In this document: in pieces, positions 33,922-45,190 of the stretch
How positions within the stretch are numbered: position 1 is the stretch's first letter
Layout of the letters: each line of letters starts with the position of its first letter
Assembly (NCBI GenBank): GCA_907163375.1
Contig: CAJQUW010014290.1
Coordinates: 186,001-250,000 of the forward strand
DNA length: 64,000 nucleotides
Reading direction: 5' to 3'
Source of the DNA: Prostheceraeus crozeri
Lineage: Eukaryota > Platyhelminthes > Polycladida > Euryleptidae
Translations under genes and position numbers: made by a program
The notes under the pieces: model-generated
The model's input: only the letters and a program-made list of their open reading frames with translations
Told to the model about the DNA's origin: nothing
Database searches by the model: none

Positions 33922-34279
33922 AGTATATTTCAGCTGCGTGCGCTCAATCCTGGAATACTGCTCTCCGCTCTTCGTAAGTCTGCCTCAGCGCCATGTTCAT
34001 GCACTTGAGAAAATACAAAATCGATGCCATGCAATAGTTTGTGGGACTTACGGGTGTTTGTGCTCATCGTTCGTTCCTCTTCAATATCGTCGGGTTATTC
34101 ATGGAGTCAAGATGTTTGAATCTTTGGTACATGATCCATCTCATCCCCTAAAGCATCTGGCACCTCGTGTTCTGCCTGTTTCAGGCAAATATGAGATCCC
34201 TGTTTGCAACACTGCTCTTCGTAGTAACTGCTTTGTGGTTTTCATTTCACGACTGCTCAATAGTGGTTTCAGTGTATGA
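33870..34279 (+). pseudogene. LINE ORF2 C-terminal part in the shifted frame
   Basis: Continues the RT thumb and distal region: TKHQLCEVYFSCVRSILEYC, PLFVSLPQRHVHALEKIQNR and LHDPSHPLKHL-like segments follow the usual CR1-type order 'l...Y...irpilEYaspvw...l......lE.iQ.ra'. It ends at a stop at 34279, about 140 bases before the microsatellite tail. Confidence 0.85.
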
Positions 34280-34436
34280 ACAAGATCTTGCGCACGACCA
34301 CCCCTTCATTGTTAAAATTCGTCTTTATTTGTTATTTGTTTGCAATGCTGTGCCTTTGACTTTATACTGTTTAATTATGGCCTCACGATTCCTATTCTTG
34401 AGGCAATACCAAATAAACGATATTATTATTATTATT

Positions 34437-35475
34437 AAAATGCGTTTACGCCAATAAAATCGCAGAAAAATATCCAAGCCAATCAAAATGAAGCGTCGAA
34501 GCTTTGACTCACTTACTGCATTTACCTTCCATATGGCTCTCACCAATACCAGCAGCTATGTTTTTGAATTATGTTCTTTCCAGGCGGCTAGATTTCTCAG
34601 TCACAAGTCCAACAATATTTGTAACTATCTTCAGATGCAAACTGATGCAGTTTGTACAAGTTAATTCACAAATCTGCGAGTTTTGCCATGAATAAAAGAT
34701 TACTTTTTCCAACTACTGTCTGGTAAAAGCGCATAACTGTTTGTACAAAAACGCATTTATGCACCTTTGTCTTGTAGATAAGTTTCTTAGGTACCTGTAG
34801 GGTGCACATTGATAAAAGATTTGCGTAAATTAGGACAGAAATGTTCATTTTTCCATCAATAAGCGAAGCATTGTTGCAAGGACTCTCTTGTGAATACACA
34901 TAGTAATTCAAGTATCTCTATCAAAAACACGTTTACACACGCTTGTCATCTATTACACATTCTAGGACACCTGTCGATGTAAATGGATCCAAATTTGCCT
35001 ATGGCAGGGGAAATCTGCATGTATTTATATCACGAAAACACCTCTTATAATTACTTCAATACGAAGACGATAACAACCGCATGGAATTATTGCCTTTTTA
35101 ATAGAATTACGTCTTCTGCAACAGCAAACTGAAGCAGACAAGCAGGACTACGACATGACGACTTTTCATCTAGAGACTTGAAATTATATGCGGTTTCATG
35201 AGATACTGGTTGCTAAGTATGATTTTATAGTACAAACACCTACAAAGCTTGAATAAGTCAACCAATCCATGCAAATAGTGGATCTCAAAATATCTAATTG
35301 ATGCAACAAGGAAGATAATTTCTATGGAAATATCATACAGTCCGCCATAAAGCATCAATGTACCTATCAAGTATTTCACTCAAATATAGTTTATAAAATG
35401 TGATGGCGTTATAAAATAATGACGTACTAAAAATATACTTTAAACGCTAAATATCTAAAGAGAATGCAAACGATT
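34437..35475. other. No gene seen
   Basis: AT-rich spacer without recognised structure. Confidence 0.4.
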
Positions 35476-35620
35476 AAGTCAATAAAGGACACCAACACCC
35501 TTGATTCCCCAACCGCACTCGCCTCACCTAGGGATTGAACCGAAGTGCGCGGTGGAGATGAGCTCACACCTTCACTAGGCCACGCTGAAGATAAATGTGG
35601 TTGGTGTCTTTTATTGACTT
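35476..35620 (-). mobile_element. tRNA-derived SINE-like unit framed by terminal inverted repeats
   Basis: On the minus strand an A-box-like GTGGCCTAGTGAAGG and a B-box-like GGTTCAATCCC lie about 30 bases apart, as in tRNA-derived RNA polymerase III promoters. The whole 145 bases is bounded by inverted repeats: AAGTCAATAAAGGACACCAA on the left and TTGGTGTCTTTTATTGACTT on the right, with one mismatch. SINEs do not normally have terminal inverted repeats, so this may be a MITE that captured a tRNA-like core. Confidence 0.7.
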
Positions 35621-37504
35621 CATAGTTGTCATACGCTATGACTTTGGACGCGCAACACACAACACTTAGTAAGTGATGTGATACGGCCTTTACTGAGCTG
35701 TAAATTGACAGTAATGCATTTCCAATCATTAATTCATATCAAAGAGGTTTAGCAAGTGGAAAACATAGAGTTCCGACTTTAATATTCAATGTGATTTTAA
35801 TTTTAATATTCAATGTACTACGACAGACCTTTGTTGTCATACTTAAAGCGCTGTTTGGAAACGCGTTTTAATTCACCCTTATAAAAGCATACCTTGAGAG
35901 TACAGCTGAAAATCATGTTAAAAGGCAAGCTTTTACAACGATTTTTACAGTGCTGCATAGAACTTACGTTCAAAACCGTGGTTCTATGACTTTGAAAACA
36001 ATGTTTTGGCAAAATGTTCGTAGGTTGGTTTTAAAAGCACGTTTGAAACCCTGATTTTAAAGCAGTTTTAGATCATGCGCAACATCTTCTATTTTTGTCC
36101 CTCTGGCGAAGCAGCTACTGATTCATTCGACATTGGAAGCCATAGATTATTAGGAATATATAACCTGCGGTAATTGTGCCTTAAGCTAACCTGCGCTCAA
36201 ATGTGCAATTACTATCAAGATTCTATACTATCAATCAATACTGATCAAGGTAATTGATCAAGGTTCAATACTATCAAACGACGCTTATGAAAGCTGGGAC
36301 TATTTTCTTTAAGTTTATGTTTATCAGATCGCACAAGTAATTATTTGGAAAATTCCAAAAAATAAGGAAAAATCATGGTTTTAAACACGCCATGTTCCTT
36401 TACCCTTTCTCAATAATAGCCTCAATCTATTCCAACCGGCTCAGAGTGCATCGAGATCTCGGGACTCAATTCAATCCCTTTGATAATTCTTGAAATACTG
36501 CTCAGAACTGAATAAAAAGGATCACTCAAGCGTGTGCACTTTAAGCGATGTTTTCCATTTACTGCAACTAGCTCATTATCGTGCTATAATTAGTATAGCA
36601 ATATCTTCAAGCAACTTTGAATGATAAATGATTTTTCTTACAAGTGCTCGCAATGATTGCTGAACACCAATGAACACAAAGATAGTTTAAGTTACAAAAG
36701 AAATCGTTTTTAAGTATAATAGATTATTGACAAAATAATCTAGTGCTTAGAAAACAATTTAAGCATGCGAATTAAACAGGTAGAAGATTTGCTTCTAAAA
36801 GTAACTATTGCTGCTAAATGTTATTCAATAACTCAAAGTACTTCAAAATAGCATAAGAAAAAAAGAGACAATTTAAGCTTGCCCAAGATTTTCATCTAAT
36901 TGGATGAAGTACACAAAAACACTGACTAACTGTCAAAATTCGAATATGCGTTTTCTTAAATATCCCACACTGAGCATATTTCATCTAATTTACAAAGCTT
37001 TTCAATCTAGCAGCATTATTTATACCGTACAGCCATCCATCCACGGTGGTAGCTTTAGATGCAGTCAGCAAATAGCTCTGCGAGGACCTGTTTTCTACCT
37101 TCCTGATTCTGCGGTGTGTGCTGCCTACAAAGGAAGAAGCTGGCTATAAATGGAAGGGGTTTCTCTTGTTGAAATAGAAGTCCTCTCCCCTATCTTGCCT
37201 TGAACTTCTGAATTGGATTCAAAGTAGGATTCTTCACTGCAAATCACACGCTACCAAACCGATGAAGTGTTTGCTATCAAATTCCTTTGTTTCAATTCAT
37301 CTGGTGGCTTTGCTAGTGTATGTATTGAATATAGTGTATGCAAACCTGTAGGCCTACATAATGTCCACCAGATCCTCCATTTTCTAGAAATCGCATAGAT
37401 ATGTCAAAAGTAGCATGGTACTTTTACTCCGTTAAACGAAAATATTTAGTACCTATGTTTGCTACTTTTCAGGACATCAATACTACTGTTAATAATACTA
37501 GTAG
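35621..37504. other. No gene seen; repeat K copy 2 at about 35860-36125
   Basis: The stretch at 35860-36125 carries TTTTAAA-type units and the phrase TTTGTCCCTCTGGCGAAGCA, shared with 30160-30190. A duplicated TTTTAATATTCAATGT occurs near 35780-35815. The frame at 36904-37149 has no recognisable motif. Confidence 0.45.
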
Positions 37505-37994
37505 GTTGATTTAAGGCCTTTTGTCGATAAAAATCACATTAATGTTACTACTGTTTTGTAAGTAGTGAGATAATGACATTCAAGCGTCATACTTTCAATA
37601 CTGAATACGATTTTAATACACGTTTAAAGCATTTCATGAATAATCAATGAGTATTCAACCATCAACAATTATGCATTATGTAATTTTGAAATTAAGCATA
37701 TTATCAATCCGAAATAAAAATACATTATAATTCATGAACGCGAAAATAGTTATATTTGAGATATATAAGTCAACATGATTGCACAAACGATATCGTTTGA
37801 ATGAACTGGTGTTTATCAACTTGGCTCATTAAATAGAGCTAACTAAATGTCCTGTTAATGTTGCAAGACGACGAAAAGTAACAACGACGACAAACTCGTG
37901 GAGCATAAAATTTACAATAAATCTATTTCTATCAAACAAAAATTATATACGACTGGTATTACTGAAAAAAGTTATTTGACAGTAGTATGCAATG

Positions 37995-38018
37995 TATATA
38001 TATATATATATATATATA
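37995..38018. repeat. (TA)n microsatellite at the mariner insertion site
   Basis: A run of TA dinucleotides ends exactly at the mariner's left terminus. The unoccupied repeat copy has only imperfect TA-rich sequence at the equivalent place, so the run probably expanded in this copy. Confidence 0.9.
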
Positions 38019-39756
38019 CGTGGTGTGATCCAAAATGTCCCGGACTAACCTACTTGCAGATAACCTGTGATAACGAATACTACTTCAGATGTAAATTTAG
38101 GTCTTTAAGGCATGAGAAATATGGTCGCCGAAATTTTTCCGGTCAGTTTTCTATTTTTAAAAAATATTTTTACATTTTAACATGAATTTCTGTATTTTCT
38201 GAATTGATCGAGATCCGATTTGTCTTATTGTTATAGTTAGATTGATTTTGATTTGTACCTTATTTGACGGATATCTTTGCCATGAATATTGCACGTCTTT
38301 TGTTAATTGCTTCATGTGTTACGATATCAATCAGTGAAGTTCATTCAGCACGCATTCATTAAGAAATCCGTGTCAACGATGGTTCTTTGTTCTATCAGTT
38401 TTCATGATGGATGTGACAAGCGTGTCTTCAGTCGAATATCGCAGTGTGATACGATACCTCCTGATCCGCGGCTTCGCTAATGGTGACATTCTAAAGGAAT
38501 TAAGCCTGGCATATGGAAGCAAAGCTCCATCGAGAACTACTGCTTATTTCTGGATAAGCGAATTTAAACGCGGAAGACAATCTGTGGAGCAAGATTTTTC
38601 AACTGTTGGTCGGCCGCAGGAGATTCCGGAAGAGAAATCGAGTCAGTGCGATGAAGTGATTACAGCACACAGAAGGATAACCATCCGTGAGTTGTCAAGA
38701 GAGTTGCGAATCAGTTATCACTCCTGTCATGACATCATCGAAAGACTTCGATATCGCAAACTGGCATCACGTTTCGTACCGAAGTTTCTGTCACCTGAAA
38801 TGAAGGAGAACAGACTTCTGGCGGCACAGTCAAATTTGGATCTCCTCGAAATGCACGGAGATCAGTTTCTGAACTGCATCCTTACAGAGGATGAAACACC
38901 TTTAAGTTTGTATCTGCCTCAAAGTAAGCGAGAATCTGCAGAGTGGCGAAAATCAGGCGAGTCTGCCCCTTTGAAAATGCGATCCGGAACATCACATCGC
39001 CGGTCGTTGATGCTGACGGTCTTTTGGAACGCTTCGGGAATCCAACTGGTTGACTTTGCGGATAAAGGAGTAAGAATCAATAGCGAATATTATTCCAATC
39101 TGTTATCTGAAGCGAGGAAGAAAATAAGAAAGCCACGAAACATTCCCCTCTACTTGCTTCATGACAATGCTCCGATTCACACCTCGCAGGAGACAACCAA
39201 TGCCTTAACGAGAAACGGATTTCAACTATTGAGCCATCCTCCTTATTCACCTGACTTGGCCCCAAGTGACTTCTATCTGTTTAGATTCCTCAAAAAGCAT
39301 CTTCGTGGACACCATTTTGAATCGCCAGTTGAACTGCGGGATGCAGTTACTGAGTTTTTTGATTCTTTGACACCGGAATTTTTTCATAAAGCTTTTTGTG
39401 AATTGAGACTTCGTTGGCAAAAAGTGACGAATGCTAACGGCTCATACATTGAAAAGTAAACTGTTTTCTGGAACAAAACATTTGTTTTTCCGTTAATTAT
39501 TAGTCAGGTTATTAGTGATAGCTTAACTGTCAAGTTAATCTAAATATATTAATTCTAAATCGCTAGAATTTATAGGAAAATCTTGAAATTCAGACAAAAA
39601 TGTTTGAAAATTTTGAAAAAATAGAAAACTGACCGGAAAAATTTCGGCAACCATATTTCTCATGCCTTAAAGACCTAAATTTACATCTGAAGTAGTATTC
39701 GTTATCACAGGTTATCTGCAAGTAGGTTAGTCCGGGACATTTTGGATCACACCACG
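38019..39756 (+). mobile_element. Complete mariner-family DNA transposon
   Basis: A 1738-base element with terminal inverted repeats of about 145 bases that differ at one position I can see. The ends begin CGTGGTGTGATCCAAAATGT. It is flanked by TA at 38017-38018 and 39757-39758 and carries one uninterrupted transposase gene. The equivalent position in the other copy of the host repeat (63441-63470) lacks it, which confirms the boundaries. Long TIRs are unusual for mariner proper, whose TIRs are generally near 30 bases. Intact gene and matching TIRs suggest recent activity. Confidence 0.96.
38404..39459 (+). CDS. Mariner transposase, apparently intact
   Basis: 351 codons, close to the usual length of about 345-350. 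The N-terminal DNA-binding part (about 8-75) has paired helix-turn-helix segments with WISEFKRGRQSVEQD and the linker GRPQE. The catalytic triad is D163 in TEDE, D254 in HDNAP and D289 in SPDLAPSDFYLF, with 34 residues between the last two, giving the DD34D signature of mariner. The first-Asp context TEDE departs from the common TGDE. Start could be either of two adjacent ATGs. There is no internal stop, frameshift or intron. The enzyme would excise and reinsert the element at TA. The protein is likely nuclear; whether it is expressed is not visible. Confidence 0.96.
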   Translation: MMDVTSVSSVEYRSVIRYLLIRGFANGDILKELSLAYGSKAPSRTTAYFWISEFKRGRQSVEQDFSTVGRPQEIPEEKSSQCDEVITAHRRITIRELSRELRISYHSCHDIIERLRYRKLASRFVPKFLSPEMKENRLLAAQSNLDLLEMHGDQFLNCILTEDETPLSLYLPQSKRESAEWRKSGESAPLKMRSGTSHRRSLMLTVFWNASGIQLVDFADKGVRINSEYYSNLLSEARKKIRKPRNIPLYLLHDNAPIHTSQETTNALTRNGFQLLSHPPYSPDLAPSDFYLFRFLKKHLRGHHFESPVELRDAVTEFFDSLTPEFFHKAFCELRLRWQKVTNANGSYIEK

Positions 39757-40099
39757 TATATTGCTATGTGCTTGAAGCTCTTCATACCAGAGGCATACGA
39801 ATGAGGGTGAATTTGCATCGGGTCTCGTATATAAAACATACCAACAACTCCTATTTCAGTGTAAAACAGCCAATCACAGATAGAATAGTTCGTATCACTA
39901 CATTCCAATCACATACGAAATGAGTGAGATGTGATGATACATCGAGTGAGATGTCGTATGAAAAATATACCAGATCTCTGTAAGCATGCGAGATTCTCGT
40001 ATCATATGTTAGTTTCAAATTGTATGTGATTTTGGTATATGTTTGTATGTAAGTTTCGCATTCCAGCGATTTACAGTGTAGATTCCACAATAAACTTAA

Positions 40100-41024
40100 C
40101 CATCGCCCCACTAGGAGGGAAGCGGCAAATTTCTTTCCACCCCTGCTGATCTCCCAAACTATTGCACCAATTTTTCCAACCCATACCTCGAACGAATAGG
40201 CATTGAAAGGGGATTCATAAAAACAGCATCCATTTTATTTGTAAGGTCATCCCTGGGCTGAGGTGAAGGTCAAAGGTCAAAAATCGGCATTCTTTAACAA
40301 ATTTCCATTATGTTACTTTTTGAAATGGAAGACTGACAGCAAAGACTGACAAACCATACACTAATCAAAAGATCTGGTTCCGGTGGTTAATAAAACGATG
40401 ATTATTAATCACTCAGAGACTACATCATTGTATTAGATGAGGTCAAAGATCAAATAATTCAAACTTTTATTTCAACTTAAATAGCACAAAAATCGCACAT
40501 TTTAGTATTTAGTTTCTGCAGGTAAAGAAACAACCCAATTCGGTGAACTTCTATCGAGACACTGAAATTAAAAGCAGTATGATTCTGAAAAATTTCAATA
40601 ATTGCTGGTTAGATGCAAAACCAAAAAGTACAAAAATAATAAGAAATCATGTTTGAAATTTGATTTTCATGCATACATAATAAGCAGATGATTTCAAATT
40701 CAAAGATTCTGCATTTGTGAATATCTCTGTATTAATAGGAGGAATCCTCTATGTGATTTTAACTTACTTCATCAAGAATTGATGCCGCAATATACATTGG
40801 AATTCAATGTATCATAATCAGCCAAAATATTCCAAACATTCAAATTTTAAAATAGCTCTCACGCCAAAGGTATTGTGCCAAATTTGTTATCCTTTTGTCA
40901 AAAGTTGCATAATACGTAGAAAGTAAGCTACTAGAAATCTGGTGGCTATAGCTTGCTTGGTGTAAAAGATATTCAAACAATTCGCAAGGGGGGATGGAAA
41001 AAATGCCCCCCAGTGGGGCGAGGG
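40100..41024. mobile_element. TTAA-flanked non-autonomous DNA element
   Basis: Bounded by TTAA at 40096-40099 and 41025-41028. The ends are inverted: CCATCGCCCCACTAGGAGG on the left, and the reverse complement of CCCTCGCCCCACTGGGGGG on the right. TTAA target choice points to piggyBac or Kolobok. No transposase is present. Internally it contains TCAAAGGTCA-type phrases. Confidence 0.8.
40267..40279 (+). promoter_or_regulatory. DR1 nuclear-receptor-type motif inside the TTAA element
   Basis: AGGTCA-A-AGGTCA is a perfect direct repeat with one-base spacing, the consensus for RXR/HNF4/COUP-type receptors. Here it lies in transposon DNA, so binding is only a possibility. Confidence 0.4.
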
Positions 41025-41028
41025 TTAA

Positions 41029-41529
41029 TATGAGAACCTCCATTAGCCAGGGAATTAGCTTTCCCTGGTGAATGACGCAGTGAAAATCGCTTAAATGCAT
41101 ATTTCGTAAAGAATGAGTTAGCAAGTTGACCCATTTACGACCGACAGTCATTTTTGACCCGAAAATATTTTCTTTAAGAGTGTAGCACACAACACTACCG
41201 CTGCAGAAACGTATCTAGCAGGCATCCTTATTCAGGTCATGGACTTGAAGCTAGCGCGCGCGAACAATTTGAGTAAACTGCAATCTTCCCTTTTGTTTCT
41301 TTTAGCTGATGACTCTAGCCATGAATGCACATGAATAGAACTTCCCTAAAATTTCTATTGATGAGTTATCGAACTGCTTGAACACCTTCATGGCGCCTGC
41401 GGGCGCGCATTTTTCCAAGCAGCGTGGGCATGAAGGTGTTCGACAGTTACAAGGTGACAAGTATGCTACTATAGTGACGATTGTTTTCCGATTGCCTTGA
41501 ACTCCAGAAATATTTGCAATATACGCGTA
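41029..41529. other. No gene seen
   Basis: Spacer between two transposons. A short inverted pair GAACACCTTCATG...CATGAAGGTGTTCGA occurs at 41378-41443. Confidence 0.45.
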
Positions 41530-42828
41530 CAGTGAACTCTCGTTTTAAGAATCACTCGTTATAAGAATAAACTCGTTATTAGAATCAAATCCATTTTCCC
41601 GAAACATTTCTATACAGCGTTATAAGTTTTCCGCTCGTTATAGGAATAATTATCATGTCACTTTCGTTATAAGAATCAATGGATAAATAGTCATTCAACA
41701 ATTTAGCATGAAATACTATGTATTTTGCACTCGTTATAAGAATAAATAAGGACACACTTCCGTTATAAGAATCAGTGAATGACACTTAAACTGTTATTGG
41801 CCGAAATACTCATCAATGGCGTAATCCTACTTTTTATTGATTATATTTGCCAATGGACGTCAGATAAAAGCGTCATGATATCACGATTAACCTTGAGACG
41901 ATGAAATCCTCGCCAATTGCGTTATTTCACTATACCCTTCGATTAGAATTGACAATGTGCGTCATCAGAACTCATGACACGAGGTGGAGATGACTGCATC
42001 TCATCCCGGCCCTTGGGAAGATGGAAAAAGAAATCCTAAAACGAACCAATGAGAGCCTTCACCCAAACAAGATATCAGACTTTTTAGACGAAGTTGAAGC
42101 TGAACTGAAAAAGAATGTTTCTTTTGTCTTCTTGTTTTCTTTAAGTATGCAAGTGTAATTAGGGTAATAGGAACCACAACGAGACATCTTATTTAATAGT
42201 TACGTAAGCATTTATCTATACCGATTATTAATAAGGATGTATATGGATAAGGATGCTGTATAAGGATAAATGTATAAATAACATAAGGATAAGGATAAAT
42301 GCAGTGCTCCGAGCGACATACCCTCCGAATTTTCAGGAATTCCCGAATGGCTGAAATTTTTGGGAATTATGTACTATCACATTAAAACGGCATAGAAACC
42401 GTTAATGGGATAGTATTCATTAACTGATAAAGCAGTACATTAATTTAGTGCATCTGTAAGTATTTTGATCCCCGGAAACAGACTTGTTAAGACTCCTACA
42501 GACTAGTTATATCCCTTACATTTCCTCAAATATTGTGCATAATAGTCTTCATAAAGCTCTTCATGTGCTTGGGTTTTAAACTGAATGGAAGTTTTGAGAT
42601 TCTATAAGCAAATCTGAATACTTCAACAACTTAAAGCGTACAGCAACACAGAAAATATTAATTAATCGGCATACAATGAAGAAACGTCATATCTATGTTG
42701 CAGATGTATTATCTATTTTCATCTAAGCACTGTACTATTGTCATTGCTCAACAAGTACATGTAGATATATTTTATTGCAAAAAATACTCAGTTTATCCAC
42801 ATTCATTTATTTTCACGAAGGTCTGAAG

Positions 42829-43378
42829 TTATTTGGAAGATGACTCTTTGACAACCAATTGGTCCATCAAAGACACGATCTTTTTTTCTTTTTGTTTCAA
42901 TAGAGTCTTTTTCTTCTGTAATAGAAATTTCAATTTTTCTTCCGAATCTTTCACTTTTGTTGTTGCCGTCGTAATAAACTCTGCAAGTTTCTCTTTTTCG
43001 GAAATAAGTTCTTGCAATTGCCGATCCGTTTCAAGGGCAGAACTTTCAATGCTCATGAGTGAGTCATTTGACTTCCGAAAATTGGAAAAATCTCCAATAA
43101 TTTGTGCCTCCATGTTATTCCATTTGATATCCTCGTTCAATGTTATGTGCAGCAGAGCAGACACTCAGAAGGCTTTCATTGATTGGAACAGTGGAATTTG
43201 TCCAACCATTAGCCAAAAGTATCGACTTACTGACGACCAGTGCCTGTATAGTGTCCGGCGAGAGGCAAGATCGCTTCTTTGTCACAACGTCAGACAGGAC
43301 ACTGAACTGCCTTTCAATTTCGCTGTTATCATGTGGGATAACGATGACGGTTTTCACCAGTCTGCAGAGCATAGGCAA
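42829..43378 (-). pseudogene. hAT transposase C-terminal (dimerisation) region
   Basis: On the minus strand, 43378-43115 reads VKTVIVIPHDNSEIERQFSV, LSDVVTKKRSCLSPDTIQAL and VVSKSILLANGW. This is the conserved hAT C-terminal dimerisation segment 'vl.iPhsna..ERqFS......k.Rs.Ls...i.al...K'. The next frame (43164-42829) continues with MSALLHITLNEDIKWNN and a lysine/glutamate-rich coiled coil (LQELISEKEKLAEFITTATT, then KLKFLLQKKKTLLKQKEKKI). The change of frame between the pieces marks a break unless spliced. The RNase-H-like catalytic part was not found. Confidence 0.82.
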
Positions 43379-43684
43379 CTTTTAATCTTTTTCCATTGTT
43401 CACCAGAACTCAATGGTCGATTCGCTCGAAGGTTCACTTCGGTAGCCTTCTTCGATTCACGAGACCATGGGATTGGGAAGTACATAAGTCATAAGTCAAA
43501 AATGTTTATTCTGAAAAATACAGAAAACGCAAAGCGATGGCCGCAAGGGCACTTACAAGTAAGCGTTGATAACACGTGCAACATATGCATACGCAAAGTT
43601 TAGCATCAATAAAGAATACATGATACATATATTTACAAATTTACCGAGTGATCATGATGTACATGTACATGATAAACAAATTAT

Positions 43685-44068
43685 ATGAGACCCACATATT
43701 TACAAATTTTAAGAGTCAGCGAAACTGATCCCCTCAGAAATATCAAAAGAATCAACTATGCCTTGTTACCACCTTGCTCAAAGACACTTCGAAACAAAAT
43801 CAAGCGCGCACATTATGTTAGTAAAATCTGGAGTCGTGCAACGGATCGCAAACCGAACGATGATTTGAACCCATCAAACTACGGATGGAAAATTGAAGAT
43901 GAGAGATATTGGGTTCCGGATTGGTTTGAAGGGGAAAGTTTACCTACATACCTCAGTAAAGATGTTCGTGAGGAAAGCACTGACCTGAACCAAACGGTTG
44001 ACGAAAAGTTTGAGGAAGAATGGACCGACGAAAGTGATAGTGATAGCGACAGTGAGAAAGACGATTGA
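43685..44068 (+). CDS. Unrecognised acidic-tailed protein fragment inside the hAT element
   Basis: 127 codons. The middle has a distinctive block LPPCSKTLRNKIKRAHYVSK, IWSRATDRKPNDDLNPSNYG, WKIEDERYWVPDWFEGESLP. The tail is acidic and serine-rich (EEEWTDESDSDSDSEKDD). The LPPC...IKRA...W...GW pattern is reminiscent of uncharacterised proteins that recur in repetitive DNA of marine invertebrates, but I cannot name a family. It runs opposite to the hAT transposase remnant. It could be a captured or nested fragment. No function is proposed. Confidence 0.4.
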   Translation: MRPTYLQILRVSETDPLRNIKRINYALLPPCSKTLRNKIKRAHYVSKIWSRATDRKPNDDLNPSNYGWKIEDERYWVPDWFEGESLPTYLSKDVREESTDLNQTVDEKFEEEWTDESDSDSDSEKDD

Positions 44069-44494
44069 TGTTGTACTTTTGTCCGTAAATTTTTCTTCAG
44101 AAAAATATTTTTTTCTCAATAACTCTTTTCTTGTCACAGCAAGACACTATATGTAGCCTTCATTACCATCTATCTATTAAAAATTAGCCGAAATATTGAA
44201 GATTGCAATCAACCATTATATTTTGAATAAAGAAATTTTTTAGATATTTAGAAAATTTAAGTTGGTATTTTATGAATGAAATATACAAATTATACAAGGG
44301 TCTATTTTAGGGGTCATTTATTAAAGTGTCTGTTTGAGGAAACGCACCCACTAAAATGTCTGTCATAGGTATTTTTTAATATTCAGTACTTCTGTCCTCA
44401 AAATGTCTTGGTTTGAGACGGGACATCGAATGTTGGAGTATAGGCCCTTCTGGGGGGTCTTTCAGGCGGCCTGAAACGTAGGTGCCCCCACTAG

Positions 44495-44585
44495 AACTCG
44501 GCAGACGTCCAGATTCAAGTATTACTAACCATATACGAACGTCCTATGGAGTTCATCCGTCTGGGCTGCGGGACTGATATACATC
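44495..44585 (+). repeat. Dispersed repeat F fragment
   Basis: CTAGAACTCGGCAGAC with following CAGATT and CCTATGGAGTTCATC resembles repeat F at 19385 and 56340. Confidence 0.4.
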
Positions 44586-44954
44586 ATATACCATATACAA
44601 AATACGTGAGATCTATAGGGCCTATATTTACAAACTTGAAAAGTGATGATCACGACATGATAAGAGTTCACTGGATGGGAGTCCTCACAATGGAGCAAAA
44701 GAACGTAAATGCTTAACGTCTAATATAGAAATGAATGTAACAAAATCATCTATACAAAATTTACACTTTAATGATCATGGTCACAATATATACAAATTCA
44801 CTCGGATCAATGAGATTGAGACTCTTCTTGATCTTCATTATGATGAGAATCATCTTCAATATGGATTATAGGAATGTATTTAAAAAAAATTTACCATCAG
44901 GTATAAAATGCACTTGTCAAATAATTTTATACAAAATCACATATTAGCAGTCAC

Positions 44955-45190
44955 AGTATGAGCAAAATTCACTTAGATCAACTGATTTGAGTCTTTTCTT
45001 GAACATCATGAAGGTTGGAACTTTCACTATTGAATCGTTCAATGAATTCCATATTTTAATGACGCGAAAGAAAAACAATCCACTGAGATAGTTCATATTA
45101 ACTTTTAAGACTGGCACAATCTGACAGCTGTTACGTGATTGACCTCGAGTAATTTGAGATGAAAGGTAGGTGGTAAAAAAAAGAGTTGAG
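44955..45190 (-). pseudogene. Non-LTR retrotransposon ORF2 C-terminus nested in the hAT element
   Basis: Without an initiating ATG, the minus strand reads TTYLSSQITRGQSRNSCQIV, then LSGLFFFRVIKIWNSLNDSI and VKVPTFMMFKKRLKSVDLSE before a stop. The block 'sFf.R....WN.Lp..iv...s...FK..l' is the usual end of jockey/CR1-group ORF2 proteins. A partly duplicated 3' untranslated region seems to follow toward 44660, where GATCAATGAGATTGAGACTC echoes GATCAACTGATTTGAGTC. Only the C-terminus is kept. Confidence 0.7.

Larger units (their letters stand above)
32762..34436 (+). mobile_element. CR1-like LINE, 5'-truncated, with ATT-repeat 3' tail
   Basis: Open reading in LINE frame begins about 32762 (ADILETLTDYYSGNL). 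It runs through the RT and, after one frame change near 33870, to the end of ORF2 at 34279. The 3' end is a short (ATT)n tract at 34421-34436 following CAATACCAAATAAACG, as usual for CR1/L2-type elements, which end in microsatellites rather than poly-A. Endonuclease and ORF1 are missing. Confidence 0.88.
37505..40080 (+). repeat. Dispersed repeat D, copy 1, split by the mariner
   Basis: The left part 37505-38018 and right part 39757-40080 together match the inverted copy at 63148-63949. Landmarks are GTTGATTTAAGGCCTTTTGT on the left, ATATATAAGTCAACATGATT in the middle and CAGCGATTTACAGTGTA at the right end. The right portion is rich in CATACGA and TCGTAT motifs (for example CGGGTCTCGTATATAAAACA). 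No protein was recognised. It is a non-coding dispersed element, probably non-autonomous. Confidence 0.85.

Noticed and set aside
42833-43603. 256-codon plus-strand frame
   Set aside because: Antisense to the hAT transposase C-terminus, whose conserved residues are on the minus strand.
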